From the NCBI GenBank assembly GCA_008477525.1, contig SPDT01000001.1:124001-188000 (forward strand): 64,000 bases of DNA, read 5' to 3'. This DNA is from Hypomyces perniciosus. Lineage: Eukaryota; Ascomycota; Sordariomycetes; Hypocreales; Hypocreaceae. Each line of letters starts with the position of its first letter. Within the stretch, counting starts at the first letter, position 1. The translations under genes and the position numbers were made by a program. Below are positions 21,234 through 31,139 of this stretch, piece after piece. Below the pieces are notes generated by a model, which made no database searches, was not told the DNA's origin, and worked only from the letters and a program-made list of their open reading frames with translations.

Positions 21234-21881
21234 ATGGCCTTCTTCCAGCGCAACTTCTACACCCCTGAGATCTCCTTCACTCCCCTTTTCCGCCTCCTCG
21301 AGGACTTTGACAACTACTCTCGACAAGCAAATACTGGACACCATCACCATGGTCGCCGCTCTGGTCTTCCGCAGTGGCAGCCCAGATTCGATGTCCGTGA
21401 GACCAGCGAAGCCTATGAACTCCACGGCGAGCTTCCTGGCATGAACAAGGACGATGTCCACATCGAATTCACAGACCCGCAAACCATGCTCATTCGCGGC
21501 AAGGTCGAACGCACCTACACAGCTGGCAGTCCCCCTGCTGAACAACTCGAAGGTGTGACAATGAGCGGTGCCATCACCGAGGGCGAGGAGCAGCCCAAGG
21601 CCTCACACCAAGCCGCCATTGAAGATGAACCCGAAGCCGCCTCTCATGAAGTTACTTCCACTGCACCCTCTGGAGAAGTTGAAAAGGCTACCACCCAAAA
21701 GTCAACAGATACCGCCAAGTATTGGCTCACGGAACGCAGCATCGGCGAGTTTTCTCGCAGCTTCAACTTCCCTTCCCGCGTGAGCCAGGACAATGTGAGC
21801 GCCAACTTCAAGGATGGCATCCTCGCTATTGTTGTGCCGAAGGCGGCGAAGCACGAACCACGACGCATTTCTGTCAACTAA
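21234..21881 (+). CDS. small heat shock protein, Hsp20/Hsp30 class
   Basis: A 215-aa chaperone that holds unfolding proteins during stress; cytosolic by class. It starts MAFFQRNFYTPE, the usual opening of ascomycete Hsp30. The alpha-crystallin domain begins at about residue 50 (PRFDVRETSEAYELHGELPG), runs to about 95, is interrupted by an acidic, low-complexity insert (about 96-160) and resumes at 165-203 with SRSFNFPSRV and the conserved GILAIVVPK. The C-terminal RRISV is the IxI/V-type anchor used in oligomer assembly. The long insert is usual for fungal Hsp30. The frame could start at 21039, but that ATG precedes the TATA box. Two heat-shock elements lie upstream. There is no intron. The gene sits alone between two inverted MITEs. 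Confidence 0.95.
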   Translation: MAFFQRNFYTPEISFTPLFRLLEDFDNYSRQANTGHHHHGRRSGLPQWQPRFDVRETSEAYELHGELPGMNKDDVHIEFTDPQTMLIRGKVERTYTAGSPPAEQLEGVTMSGAITEGEEQPKASHQAAIEDEPEAASHEVTSTAPSGEVEKATTQKSTDTAKYWLTERSIGEFSRSFNFPSRVSQDNVSANFKDGILAIVVPKAAKHEPRRISVN

Positions 21882-22441
21882 AACTGTTTTCAACGCTTGG
21901 TTCCGAATTCACTGTCACTTTACGATAATTGCATTTCCTTGGCTTGGACTGCATCTGAGGTTGTTTGGGGGTTTTAGCGGATTTAGCGGATTGGCAGATT
22001 GGCAGGTTGTCTTGTTAGACCACGCCCTCACAAAGGAAATGAATAACGGGGGTGGTTCACATTTTGATAAGTTCTCTTGTACCTACCTTTAGCTCAACAT
22101 GAATGAAAAGCAATTAAAAACTCAAGATCTAAATAAATCCACTTGCGCCTCGCTATTCTATTTCCTGCATTTTCTTTGTAAACTTCCCAATATTCCCAAC
22201 CTATAGTCCTGCAATAGGCGCAGGCACACCATATTTAACTAACAAATCGCTGGCAAGTTTCTGGTTAGAGTGGCTGAATCCAAGCTCCAGAAATTGATTG
22301 CGTGCGAGAGCAGATCTTCCCAAAGAAGACTTATGCCATCCCGACGAACTTGTCAAAGTCTTTGCCTATTGCGTGGCTGACCGCTGCAGTCGGTGAGGGT
22401 AAAAGTAAAGAGAGGTAGGCAGGAATTAGGTACTACACAGG
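21882..22441. other. 3' region of the small heat shock gene, no further gene
   Basis: The first 220 bp are likely 3' UTR, with AATGAAAAGCAATTAAA and AATAAATCC words that could serve polyadenylation near 22100-22140. Nothing else seen. Confidence 0.5.
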
Positions 22442-22675
22442 CAACCGGTCTGCAAAAATAGATGGACTGCAAAGCACATTTCCCCGCGAATTGCTCGATA
22501 ATTAATCAGTCACAGAAGCACCAGAATAAAGGAGTAAATTTCTTTAAGAAATTAGATAAAACGCTTAAAGATGCTTTAATATTATGGTATTTTTTTAACA
22601 ATTTTTGAATGCTCTTTAAGGCTATATTTGTAGTTCAAAACCTTTTGCGGTCCCGCTTTTTTTGCAGACCGGTTG
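22442..22675. mobile_element. 234-bp MITE, second copy, with ACAGG duplication
   Basis: Inverted ends CAACCGGTCTGCAAAAA and TTTTTTTGCAGACCGGTTG. Both sides carry ACAGG (22437-22441 and 22676-22680), a 5-bp target duplication. It is inverted relative to the copy at 19509-19758. No coding content. Superfamily not assigned. Confidence 0.85.
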
Positions 22676-22707
22676 ACAGGGTAGGCTAAGTGCCAATTAA
22701 ACCAATA

Positions 22708-23098
22708 CAGTGGGAGGCAAAACGTATCCGCCCCCTGTCAGGTCACGCATAGCCGACCTAGCCGGATTAGTCCTTTGTTGTGATGCCGCTTTTTTGAGGC
22801 TACTGATTCTCTCTTCAACAATGCTTCGCAAAAAGGAATTATCGCCGCAGCTTCGATCGCGGCTCTGTGAGCTGCATAGCCTTGGATATGGCTATAAGAA
22901 AATACATAAGATTCATCCAGAAGTGCCGCTTTCTACGATAAAGGATACCTGCCGGCTTGAGGCTATCCGGGTCAATAACCAAAGCCGGCCACGCTCCGGG
23001 GCCCCAAGAAAGCTATCAGAAGAGCAGCGCGATCAAATATATGATACCATAACTCATACGAATCCCAATGCCACTTATCAAGACCTCCTTGCCTCGAT
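22708..23098 (+). mobile_element. 5' end of a Tc1/mariner element, truncated
   Basis: CAGTGGGAGGCAAAACG after TA (22706-22707) looks like the left terminal repeat. An ATG at 22821 opens the N-terminal DNA-binding part of a Tc1-type transposase: MLRKKELSPQLRSRLCELHS, SRPRSGAPRKLSEEQRDQIY and NPNATYQDLL. At about 23098 it stops and runs into antisense DnaJ-gene sequence, so the 258-codon plus-strand ORF to 23486 is a chance fusion. The catalytic half is absent here. Confidence 0.8.
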
Positions 23099-23718
23099 CG
23101 TGCTCTTGTTGCTCCCGGGCTCTTTGTGCAGCTTCCCGAGAACGCTCTTCAGCTTGTCTCGCTCTCTCCTCCCTCATCCTCTCGAGCTCTACTCTCCGTA
23201 CTCTGTCAGCTTCCGCTGCCTTCCTCTCTTGTTCGGCTTTTTCTCTTGTGGCACGCTGCTCCGCTTCCATCCTCCGTGCCCTCTCGGCCTCGGCTACTCT
23301 TCTTTGTCTAGCCTCCTCGTTGGCTCGTTTCTCCTCTTCATCCCGGCGCTGAGTTTCTTGTCGTTCCCGATATCGGGTGCATTGGTCTCGCAAGTCGAGA
23401 TAAATTGCATCGTATACCGAACGTTTTGCCTCATCGATCAGGCATTCGTACGCTTCTCGAATCTATGTCAAAGCCAAGTCAGCTAAGGCTCTTGGTTGGT
23501 TTATTACGATGAGCTCTAAGTTTCCACTCAAGAAAGGCTAACCTTGCGGAACTCCTGAGCGTCAATAGACTTGCCCGGCGCCTTTTTATCGGGGTGATGT
23601 CTCTTCGCTAATTCAAAAAAGTCAACTTGATGTCTCGATGGCTTGCTAGTTGTTGCAGTCCAAGGTCGGCATAATTATCTGGAATCTTAGGTTCTGGCGG
23701 TAAATCAAATGGATCCAT
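23098..23718 (-). pseudogene. DnaJ (J-domain) protein gene, 3' end replaced by a Tc1 fragment
   Basis: On the minus strand ATG 23718 opens MDPFDLPPEPKIPDNYADLG, a J-domain start. The co-chaperone motif is present as AKRHHPDKKAPGKS (HPD), but it lies one base out of frame after a T6 run (plus 23615-23620); one missing T would explain it. The intron 23542-23463 (GTTAGC...ACATAG) joins in phase to IREAYECLIDEAKRSVYD, the end of the J domain. A long E/R-rich coiled coil follows. The coding then runs into the antisense of the Tc1 fragment at about 23098, so the natural C-terminus is lost. J domains stimulate Hsp70 ATPase; this copy is probably dead. Confidence 0.75.
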
Positions 23719-23847
23719 CCTTGTTCAGGTGGCGAGGCGAACATCATATTGCGGGTTAGGTAGGCACAAAGAGTGGGCCGATCTGAATTCTATGTGGTGT
23801 AAGGATACCTTAACCTTGGTTTTCGTCGCATCGCCCACACGGTACAG

Positions 23848-23887
23848 CCACAATACGCCACAATACGCCACAATACGCCGCAATACT
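23848..23887. repeat. 10-bp tandem repeat, about four units
   Basis: CCACAATACG repeated almost perfectly three to four times. A short microsatellite in non-coding DNA. Confidence 0.8.
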
Positions 23888-24307
23888 GATACATGCAAGC
23901 GGGGGACAGAATAACGAGCACCACAAACGTTATTCTTTAATACTTCATAAAAGCAAGAATCATCCTCTTGAACAGGCATTGAAGGGGTGAGTATAAGCGG
24001 TCATTGTACTCCGTACTTCGTATGCCATACTGTCGGATACTGCTTTATGCAGGATGGGGCGTATGCCGAAACAGGGTGTACATAACGCAAAGATGACCCA
24101 CCTGAAGAAAAGAGGCTGAAGGGAGAGAAGCTTCCTGATGGGAAGAACAGAACAGAAAACGAAGGACAATCAATACTACAATGACCCCATGATGCTGCAA
24201 TTGCCACTCCCGTGTATCTAACAATTAAGAGTCTCATTCGTTCGAACGAGCTATCCGCGCAAGAGCACGAGAATACGAAGATGGCAACCGCAGCAACAAC
24301 AAAGAGC
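23888..24307. other. no supported gene
   Basis: Only short minus-strand frames, including hydrophobic, S/F-rich ones. No domain seen. Confidence 0.5.
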
Positions 24308-24533
24308 TGTTGGAAAACCCAGTTACGTAGTCAGCTTGTTCACATCACGAAGATGGGGCGCCAGAATTCCACTCAATTGCTCTATGTCCTCTCCTCTTCA
24401 TTGGATTCTCTTCTAGCTATTTTATCATAGAAGTAGAACGCCGCGCGTTCTGTTTCACCTCACGTTAGATCATAGGTTCCCTTGCATACACATTTGTTGC
24501 TTATTCCAACAACTAGACCGACGTTATCCGACA
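24308..24533. mobile_element. solo LTR, family C, copy 1 (226 bp)
   Basis: Begins TGTTGGAAAACCCAGTTACG and ends GACGTTATCCGACA. It is closely similar to 32475-32711. The flanks do not match here. No coding part of the element adjoins. Confidence 0.75.
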
Positions 24534-25000
24534 ATAGAAGACTCAGCCTTATATCAGTTTGAGTCACTATAGTGATAAAAGTACAAAGCTGTCTTTCTCA
24601 CTACCTAGATATCAACTCTCCCCTGTAAAAATTCTTCCACACTAGCAGCTGTTATGGTTTATTAGTGTTCCGGGGTAATCTTGCAGGACTATTAGCCTGT
24701 CTCTCTGCTAGAGCTTACCGGGTCCTAACAGCGCATACAGAGGAAGGAATTCAGAAAGCTTCACCTTCCTCGAGAGCTGGCCTTCTAACCCGTGCAGCTC
24801 TGCTGCTTTTACGTTGCCTCGTGAGAGGCACCTTCAACACTCTGCCTCATCGTCTTGCGAGCCTCGGCCTGCCCGAACCACTTGCTAGACCTTATGGAGG
24901 GCTCAGCAGCCAACACTGAGGTTTTTTATCCTGGTGCCTGAATCCTGAGGCCCTAGGCCTCAAATCATTTCCTTTGTCCAGCGAAACGTAGTGAACGGCT
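24534..25000. other. no recognised gene
   Basis: An 84-codon plus-strand frame (24665-24919, L/R/A-rich) has no recognisable motif. At about 24969-24997 is a 29-bp word, CCTTTGTCCAGCGAAACGTA plus flanks, also present at 8716-8745. Both are just upstream of a family A LTR. Confidence 0.45.
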
Positions 25001-25005
25001 ATAAG

Positions 25006-25393
25006 TGTGACGATCCGGGTTGGTTCTCAAGGGATAAACCGAGGTTCGTGGGTTTATGTTGACAGAGAGGTCAGGGATGAACACTGAGCAGGGTAACGTA
25101 GTCACGATTCTGTAGAACAGGTGGTTCTGGTGAATGCAATTTGTTAACGACTGTCTAAGTAACTATACTAACGATCGTGACTTATCCAGTCTTATATACA
25201 AGAATGATACTCTTGGATCGCCTTGGATCATATTGGCTACGGATCACATCTGGATCGCAAAGTGATCCTGACGATCCTGGTGATCCAGCGCTCCTAGTGA
25301 GCCTGGTGATCCATACGTTGATTGGTTCATCGGACCGAGGTGATTTCCGGGGTACGTACCGCTCAAGGCGTACTTGAGTGTCGGGTCGTGACA
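25006..25393. mobile_element. solo LTR, family A, copy 3 (388 bp), perfect ATAAG duplication
   Basis: TGTGACGATCCGGG to GGGTCGTGACA, flanked on both sides by ATAAG (25001-25005 and 25394-25398). This proves the LTR boundaries and shows a solo LTR left by recombination. A run of GATCC-type words (TGGATCGCC, GGTGATCC) fills its middle. Confidence 0.9.
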
Positions 25394-25717
25394 ATAAGGT
25401 CAACATCTCCGGCTATTTTCTGGCAGCTTGTTGGCCAGCTAGGCCGGTCTTGAACTGACAGGACTACGTGGAGGTGGCCCCATATCTCATCCATGGATAT
25501 GATAAAGACCTTGGCCTACTTCTGGCGTCTTATAGCGCTGGCCGATAAGGATGATTGAAAAGACTTATTGAGTTGATTGGGCGGAAAATTTATCTTAGCA
25601 ATATATTTGAACAACAGCCCCAGGCAGCCATCTAGTCACTTATCTTCTCCCAGTGGTATCTATATAGACCTCGGTTTCTACAAAATTAATCCATCCAAGA
25701 TCACCAATCGTTTAGCA

Positions 25718-26791
25718 ATGGCAAGCGAAAAAATGGTCGAAATTGGACCGGCAAGTCCCCAAGGAGCGAGCCCGCTCATGCGAATTCCACAAGAGGTACG
25801 CAATAATATTTATTCTCATCTCTTTCGCTCAACCCGTTTTATCTCTGGTGAGGGATACATCGAGGATTGCTCTCACATCAAGCGTGCAACCTCAGCGCCT
25901 CATGGACTCGCAATGTTATACAGTTGCCGGCAGGCCTACTTGGAAATTGACCAAAGCTGGATAAGCCAAGTCATGTTTTGCTTCAAAAGCCTGGAAGCCA
26001 TACTCGACAAATTCGCCAACATCCCTCTCGCAAAACGCTCACTGATCCGCCACGTTCGCGTTATCAGTGATGATATGGTGCTGGAAGGGCCGCATTTTAG
26101 AGGCTTTCCCCTCAAGATCAATCAAGTTCTGAGCTTTCTTCCAGGACTAAAGCTTGACAGATTGATCGTCATCGGCACTGGAGAGGCCTTGTACCTCTAC
26201 GATCTTCTCGAGTCTATGGTTAAGTCTGGTGACGGGTGGAAGGAGCTATACTTTTTGTCCGCCACCTCATATTTGCTCGGCTTCTCGTGTGATCCGGATG
26301 ATTTATGGTGCAGGTCGTTGGGACGAGTCACGCAGCCTGCTGGCTGGCAAAGAAATCTAGAGAGCCGTGATGGTTCTGACTCGGGCGCTTCGGTTACCAT
26401 CTACCGATCCCCTGATGAGAATCTGCACCGGCAGATGTCGATAACGAACTTGACAGCCTGGCCTGGGTTCACGCAAACACTATCTGCCGGCCAGAGCGAA
26501 GACGATTACCTCGAGGTGGAGTGCCGCAAACTCTGCGCTTGGGGTGAAAGTCTCAAGGAAATGTTGGTAGTTGTAAAGCGCGGCAGAGGTGCTGATTACG
26601 AGACAAAGCAAAGTCTTGCCTTTACCAAAGGCGACCTGCGTGATTGGTTCCAAGGGATGAGCTGGAATGATACAAAGAGAACATACCGCGGATGGACAGA
26701 GATTGATGATGGTACGCCAATTGTTGTGGATGACTACATTAATGTAGATGACTATAAGTGGCCAAGGCAAAGTAGGAATGATTTGTATTAG
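25718..26791 (+). CDS. F-box-like/unclassified fungal protein, 357 aa
   Basis: Starts at ATG 25718 (AGCAATGGC context); the frame is open upstream to 25577 but has no better ATG. Residues about 20-80 read LMRIPQEVRNNIYSHLF followed after about 35 aa by MLYSCRQAYLE. This is the pattern of the large fungal family that begins with an F-box-like motif (LPxExRxxIYxxLF ... LLxxCRQxxxE). The rest has no catalytic motif. F-box proteins pick substrates for SCF ubiquitin ligases, but many of this fungal group have unknown roles. Intron-free and apparently intact. It converges with the RBR ubiquitin ligase gene, with stops 82 bp apart. Confidence 0.6.
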   Translation: MASEKMVEIGPASPQGASPLMRIPQEVRNNIYSHLFRSTRFISGEGYIEDCSHIKRATSAPHGLAMLYSCRQAYLEIDQSWISQVMFCFKSLEAILDKFANIPLAKRSLIRHVRVISDDMVLEGPHFRGFPLKINQVLSFLPGLKLDRLIVIGTGEALYLYDLLESMVKSGDGWKELYFLSATSYLLGFSCDPDDLWCRSLGRVTQPAGWQRNLESRDGSDSGASVTIYRSPDENLHRQMSITNLTAWPGFTQTLSAGQSEDDYLEVECRKLCAWGESLKEMLVVVKRGRGADYETKQSLAFTKGDLRDWFQGMSWNDTKRTYRGWTEIDDGTPIVVDDYINVDDYKWPRQSRNDLY

Positions 26792-26873
26792 CGATGAACT
26801 TCCCAAAGACATATCGGGCCATAGATATAAACAGACGCAAGGAAGACACACCGAATTGTTCATACTCTGGTTC

Positions 26874-27989
26874 CTAATAACCCACACGAGCCTGGTTGGC
26901 TCTGTTGACTAGTCGGTCCTCATCCCACTGCACTCCACAAACATAACAAAACTGAGCGCCACAGCGACACGCTACATCATATTAGAAGGAGGCGGTAATT
27001 GTATGTACATGTATGCACATAGAGCTTATAACTTACTTATGTGGTTGCACCCAGTATTCAGCTCCACCACGCTGCGGCAAGAGTGGCATCGCTGCCAGCC
27101 GTTCTCGGTTGCACCATAGAGTAGTTCCTGCGTTGCCACATCTTGAGGACAAACATCCTCATGAGACGCACATTTGCAAATGACGCAGGTTTTACTCTGA
27201 CATCGAACACATGTGGCTGTATCTCCTTGGATGAATTGCGGTGGGACGAATGTAGAGCACGTGGACCTATAACAGTACGTTCTGTTTGATGTTTCACGCT
27301 CGAGTTTCTTCGCCCGGTATTTCCCAACCAGAATTTGGTGGAGAAATATCTGATTCAAGCCGAGGGTGATAGGCTGACCGCAACAGCGAGGAGCAAACAG
27401 GGACTCGTCGCTTATAGAAGCGTCGAATAGCTTTGCTATACATCCGCGGCAGTTCTCATGTGAGCAGGGGCATCGCATAGCATCAACGAATGAAACGTTT
27501 TCGCGGCAAGCTGTGCAGCTTCGGTATTGACTTGATGATACCGCGGTCACTGTGTCAGCACGTCTCGCTGCCTGGGATAAGGATTCTGCAGCCTCAAAAG
27601 TTTCATTTTCGTCCACATATAGTGCTACAAGTTTGCTTAACAGCTCGTCGTCGATCGCCGGCTCAGAAGCAGAGCTGCTTGGAGCGCCACTCGGAGTGTC
27701 CCAATTCAAGGCTAGCTCCCAGTCGTGTATGGCCTGCTGTTCAACACCATTGAGCTCGATGATCGCGTCGCCATTTAGCATGACAGCACAAGCGATGCTT
27801 TGGCACATATCTCGGTCAGAGTGAAATCGAGCGAGCGATTCAAGCTCAGATTTGTAAAGATTGGCGGCGAGCTCAGTGTCAAGCCCTTCACCTTCATTAT
27901 ATTTTTTCTTTCAAGATGTTTTCGGCTTCCTGGATTTGTATTTCGAGCACAAGCTTGAGGCTCGCGGCGTCGAGGTCGTAGTTGGCCAT
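26874..27989 (-). CDS. RBR (RING-IBR-RING) E3 ubiquitin ligase, one-base frame break near the start
   Basis: The minus-strand gene starts MANYDLDAASLKLVLEIQIQ at 27989, the usual opening of fungal RBR-type proteins. The central part has RING1 (SCTACRENVSF, CPCSHENCRGC), the IBR-like cysteines (YCYRSTCSTFVPP, CVRCQSKTCVICK, CPQD) and the start of RING2 (WQRCHSCRSVVELNTGCNHI). An intron 27036-26972 (GTAAGT...TGTAG) joins in phase to TCRCGAQFCYVCGVQWD, which carries the RING2 core cysteine expected for ubiquitin thioester transfer. Stop TAG at 26874. Exon bases total 1051, one too many. The break is in the A6 run (plus 27902-27907) near codon 29. Dropping one base gives 349 aa. Either a mild pseudogene or a sequence error. 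Confidence 0.85.
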
Positions 27990-28087
27990 CGTAGAAATGT
28001 AGGAAAGCAGTACATGTACAAAGAGCACAGATTTATTAAGAGTCAGACGAAGGAGTGAACGGGAGGGCGAACAACTATGTGGTGGGG

Positions 28088-28362
28088 TTACAATTACAAT
28101 TTATTTATTAACGCCCGGCGGCTCTGGCCGAAAGGGCAACTTTAGATTGTGTACATGTGTGTTTCTCCAGCTTTGCCATGTATCCTAAAGCCCATATAGT
28201 CTCCTTCATCTGTTTGTGCTGTTTTGCGCTCCTTATTTCTTACGTTTTCTCGTAGTTAGTAGTTCTATTAGCAAGCCGGCTTAGAGGCGATTCTATAAGT
28301 GTTCAGCGTCCTATCTTCAGCGGCTGAAGCGTTGCCTGCTGTTCATCCCACGAGGTGGTGAG
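28088..28362 (-). mobile_element. LINE 3' end, minus strand
   Basis: ACAATTACAATTTATTTATT, then the ACGCCCGGCGGCTCTGG block and 3' UTR, ending at GAGGTGGTGAG. Only the 3' UTR remains. It lies just upstream of the RBR gene start region and downstream of the 29425 gene. Confidence 0.8.
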
Positions 28363-28404
28363 TTTTTTTCTTCTTTTTTTTCCTTCTATAAGTTTTAGTT
28401 GGTC

Positions 28405-29425
28405 TTAGTTCGTGTGGTAAAGATTGTACATATTGAAGACATGGCTAAAGTCGTGAGATCCTAGGTCAGCGATGGCGTGTAAAAGTTGTGCAATAGCGGT
28501 AGTGGGGGTTTTCTGAGGACTCTGTTTGTTCTGCTGGTGGTAGATAGGCGCTGGTTTGTTATGGAAACGGCATTCCAGATCGTGTACCGAGAGGACGGGT
28601 GATGGTGTTTGCTTTGGGTGAAGGCGTTGCGGTGTAGTAGTCTTTGATGTCGTTAAAGTAGCAGTAGGTGATAACATTGTACTTTTATTTACTAGCGGTG
28701 TAGAGATTGAAGGTCGACAATTTTTCCATGTCGTTGACGATGATTTCGGACGGGGAAGAGAAGCAACGGCCGCGTATGAAGCCAGGCAGGAGAGGCTGGA
28801 CGAGGGGAAGAAAGCGATGATGAGGTAGACTTGGTCTTTGGGGAGAGAGGAGTGGTAGTTGCTTGCTTTGGGGGTGTCGTCCTTGAACTGAATTTACGCT
28901 TGCTAGAGCGCTTGATGGGGGCGATTTCGCTGTCTTGGTTGGTTGAGAATCCGGGGTGCTTGGTTTGTAGATGTCTGAGGGGAAACTGATTAGGTCATGA
29001 ATCGTGTCTGCTAGGAGGCAGTCCTCGGTATGAAGACTGAGGAGTGTATCGAGGCTGTAGAATTTGTTGCTTTCTAGTATTTGTATGGCATAATGAGTAC
29101 CGCACTCGTGGCAGATACAAGCATCTTCGCCCCGTTCTGGAGTAACAGAGACCACTAGTTGCTAGTAGTCGTGAGGGTAGGTCTTTGTAGGTCCATGAGT
29201 CTGGATACGTGGCTAGGCGTGATACAATAGAGCGCGGTATGGTCGGGGCGTAGGAGACGCTTCGGATGCTTTGGACGCGTCGGACGGTGATGGTGATGGT
29301 GATCGGGGCCCTAGCCATTCGTCTAGGTCCAAGCACAACTTCGTTAGAGACGGGTTTCGACTTGTTGAGGGTGATGTGTTTGTTGATAGAGGCATGAAGC
29401 GGTTGTTCTCTCGATCTTTTGCCAT
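28405..29425 (-). pseudogene. unrecognised gene, S/T/P-rich, reading frame broken
   Basis: From ATG 29425 the first 70 codons (MAKDRENNRFMPLSTNTSPS...) run to a TAG. A second piece in another frame has a cysteine pair and nearby residues (EDACICHECGTHYAIQILES, LLSLHTEDCLLADTIHDLI) at about 29140-28990. A third frame carries a long S/T/P/K-rich, probably disordered tail ending at TAG 28405. Possible donors exist (GTATCC at 29207) but come after the stop, so I could not splice the pieces. The content looks like one gene with a small Cys pair and a disordered tail. No family recognised. Confidence 0.4.
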
Positions 29426-29714
29426 TTTTCCTAGGAGGGTTCGGTCCTCACTTTGCGTTCGCCTGCGCTGGTACGTATTGATCGGGTTGTCGACAGTTAT
29501 TTATACAAAGGAGAAGCATCAGTATCGTGATCTCGCACGTGAGATAATACAGCCTTGCCCATTTACCCAGCGAGGATAGTCTAAATCCATCCGGCTAAAT
29601 GCGACAACTACCATGTCAATTAGTAAGCATATCTTTAGCCATTAAATTCTCTGTCCCTTCACTTTACTGGGCTACCTTATGTTCCGTTTCCTCCGGGGTG
29701 GAATTGCTTGAATG

Positions 29715-29903
29715 TTTCCTAGGACAGGATAATTTCCCAGGACAGTAAAGTTTCCTGGGGCAGTATTCCCAGGACAGCACAGTTTCCCAGGACAGTGTTC
29801 CCAGGACAGTATAGTTTCCCAGGACGGCATAATTTCCCAGGACAGCATAATTTCCTATGACAGCATGGTTTCCCGGGACAGGAAAGTTTCCCAGGATAGC
29901 ACA
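29715..29903. repeat. minisatellite, TTTCCCAGGACAG-type units
   Basis: About ten imperfect units of 15-19 bp, each containing TTCCCAGGACAG with a variable spacer (CATAA, TATAG, CACAG). On the minus strand it reads as a CPGKL-like peptide repeat, but no gene is attached. Confidence 0.85.
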
Positions 29904-30014
29904 ATATGTAAGTCAAAAAGGGCACTATTATTATATAAACACTTCCCAAGTTTTGTCCTAATTTCCGTAAAGCCCTTCCATTGTCCACTTTCTGCTCTTT
30001 CTTGCGAATGTATC

Positions 30015-30530
30015 TCTGCGGGTCTCGTAGTTTAGCGATATTATTAGCAAGCTAGCTTGGAAGCTATTCTACAAGTGTTCAGTATCTTATCTACAGCAGC
30101 TAAAGTGTTGCCTGCTATCCATAACACGAGGTGGTGGATGTGGGTTAAAGGTATTATGCAGGTGCTATCCGTCCCCGCGGTTAGTTTGCGTCGAGTTGCC
30201 CGGTGGCCATTGCGAACCGTATTGCTGCTCGCACTGCTTCTAGGTTTAGCGTCCATTTTTGGTTATATAACGGTGATTTCCCTCCTAGGTATATAAAAGG
30301 AGATGTTGCCTCGTTGGGTTTCGATGCATTAAAGCATCTTTATCCGGCATATTGTCCACTTTCTGCATCGGAAAAGGAAGTGCTTCACTTTCTATTGTTT
30401 GTCCACACTTGCATTGGTCTGGCGGTGTTGCATTGATCCGATAGAGGTACGTGTTGAATTTCGTTATGTCTGTCTTGAGTTGGGCAAGCATATTAGCTTC
30501 CTTCTACGGCAAGCAGTCTTGGGGCTGTTG
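30015..30530 (-). mobile_element. LINE fragment, minus strand: zinc-knuckle end and 3' UTR start
   Basis: The minus strand reads LAQLKTDITKFNTYLYRINA, then QCKCGQTIESE, the post-RNase H zinc knuckle of this LINE family. It corresponds to the sequence at 3670-3760 in the plus-strand copy. The lower end (30015-30140) has the 3' UTR block. RNase H and the tail are missing. Confidence 0.75.
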
Positions 30531-31139
30531 CATGTGTTTTCCTGGCAGTACTATATATATCCACTCGGCCGGCGATGACTCTCACCTCCCCGTGGTGCCG
30601 GCTGGGAACCTGCGAATGTTTTTGTCCGCGACATTTGCAGAGCTGAGAAGAGTTACTACCGCTAGTACCGGTCTGCTGGTTGGGCTATATTGGTGTGGAG
30701 GGCTCGCGAGCCCTACTACCCACAAAAGCGACAAAGGAACCTTTTAAAAACCATCTGACTCACGACTGCGAAATTGAGCCTACGATCGATAGATATATGA
30801 GTCGTAAGACAGGATACCTTTGGGGCGCCTTCGGGCTGCTCTGCTGGGAGGATGATAGCGCGCCGTGGATAAATGGAATTGAGTAAGCGAAAGGAAGCGA
30901 TGTCGACAAAATCGAGAGAAACGGCTGGGCATGCTTGAACCTATACAGAGAACGACGAGGCGCTTTGGTTAGTAGGAGGGTTACTACTGTGTTTCTTGGC
31001 TGTTCTGGGTACAGAGAGAATACAAGTGTGCAAACTCCTGCGAGACACGGTCGGCCTTGCTAGGGAGATCTTGCAAAGCAGCGCGAAACAGATTTGATAA
31101 TCTGCGGCGCGCAACATATAATGGAAGCGACGGAAGACT
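30531..31139. other. no recognised gene
   Basis: Two short plus frames (30451-30747, 30680-30886) without domains. Likely spacer between LINE pieces. Confidence 0.4.

Noticed and set aside
22710..23486. 258-codon plus-strand ORF
   Set aside because: It joins a Tc1 transposase start to the antisense of a DnaJ coiled coil; the second half is a shadow.
23848..23887. CRISPR-like spaced repeat
   Set aside because: The 10-bp units are directly adjacent without spacers; the organism is a fungus.
29271..29579. 102-codon plus ORF with GDGDGD repeats
   Set aside because: Shadow of the S/P-rich minus-strand gene, caused by its serine codon repeat.
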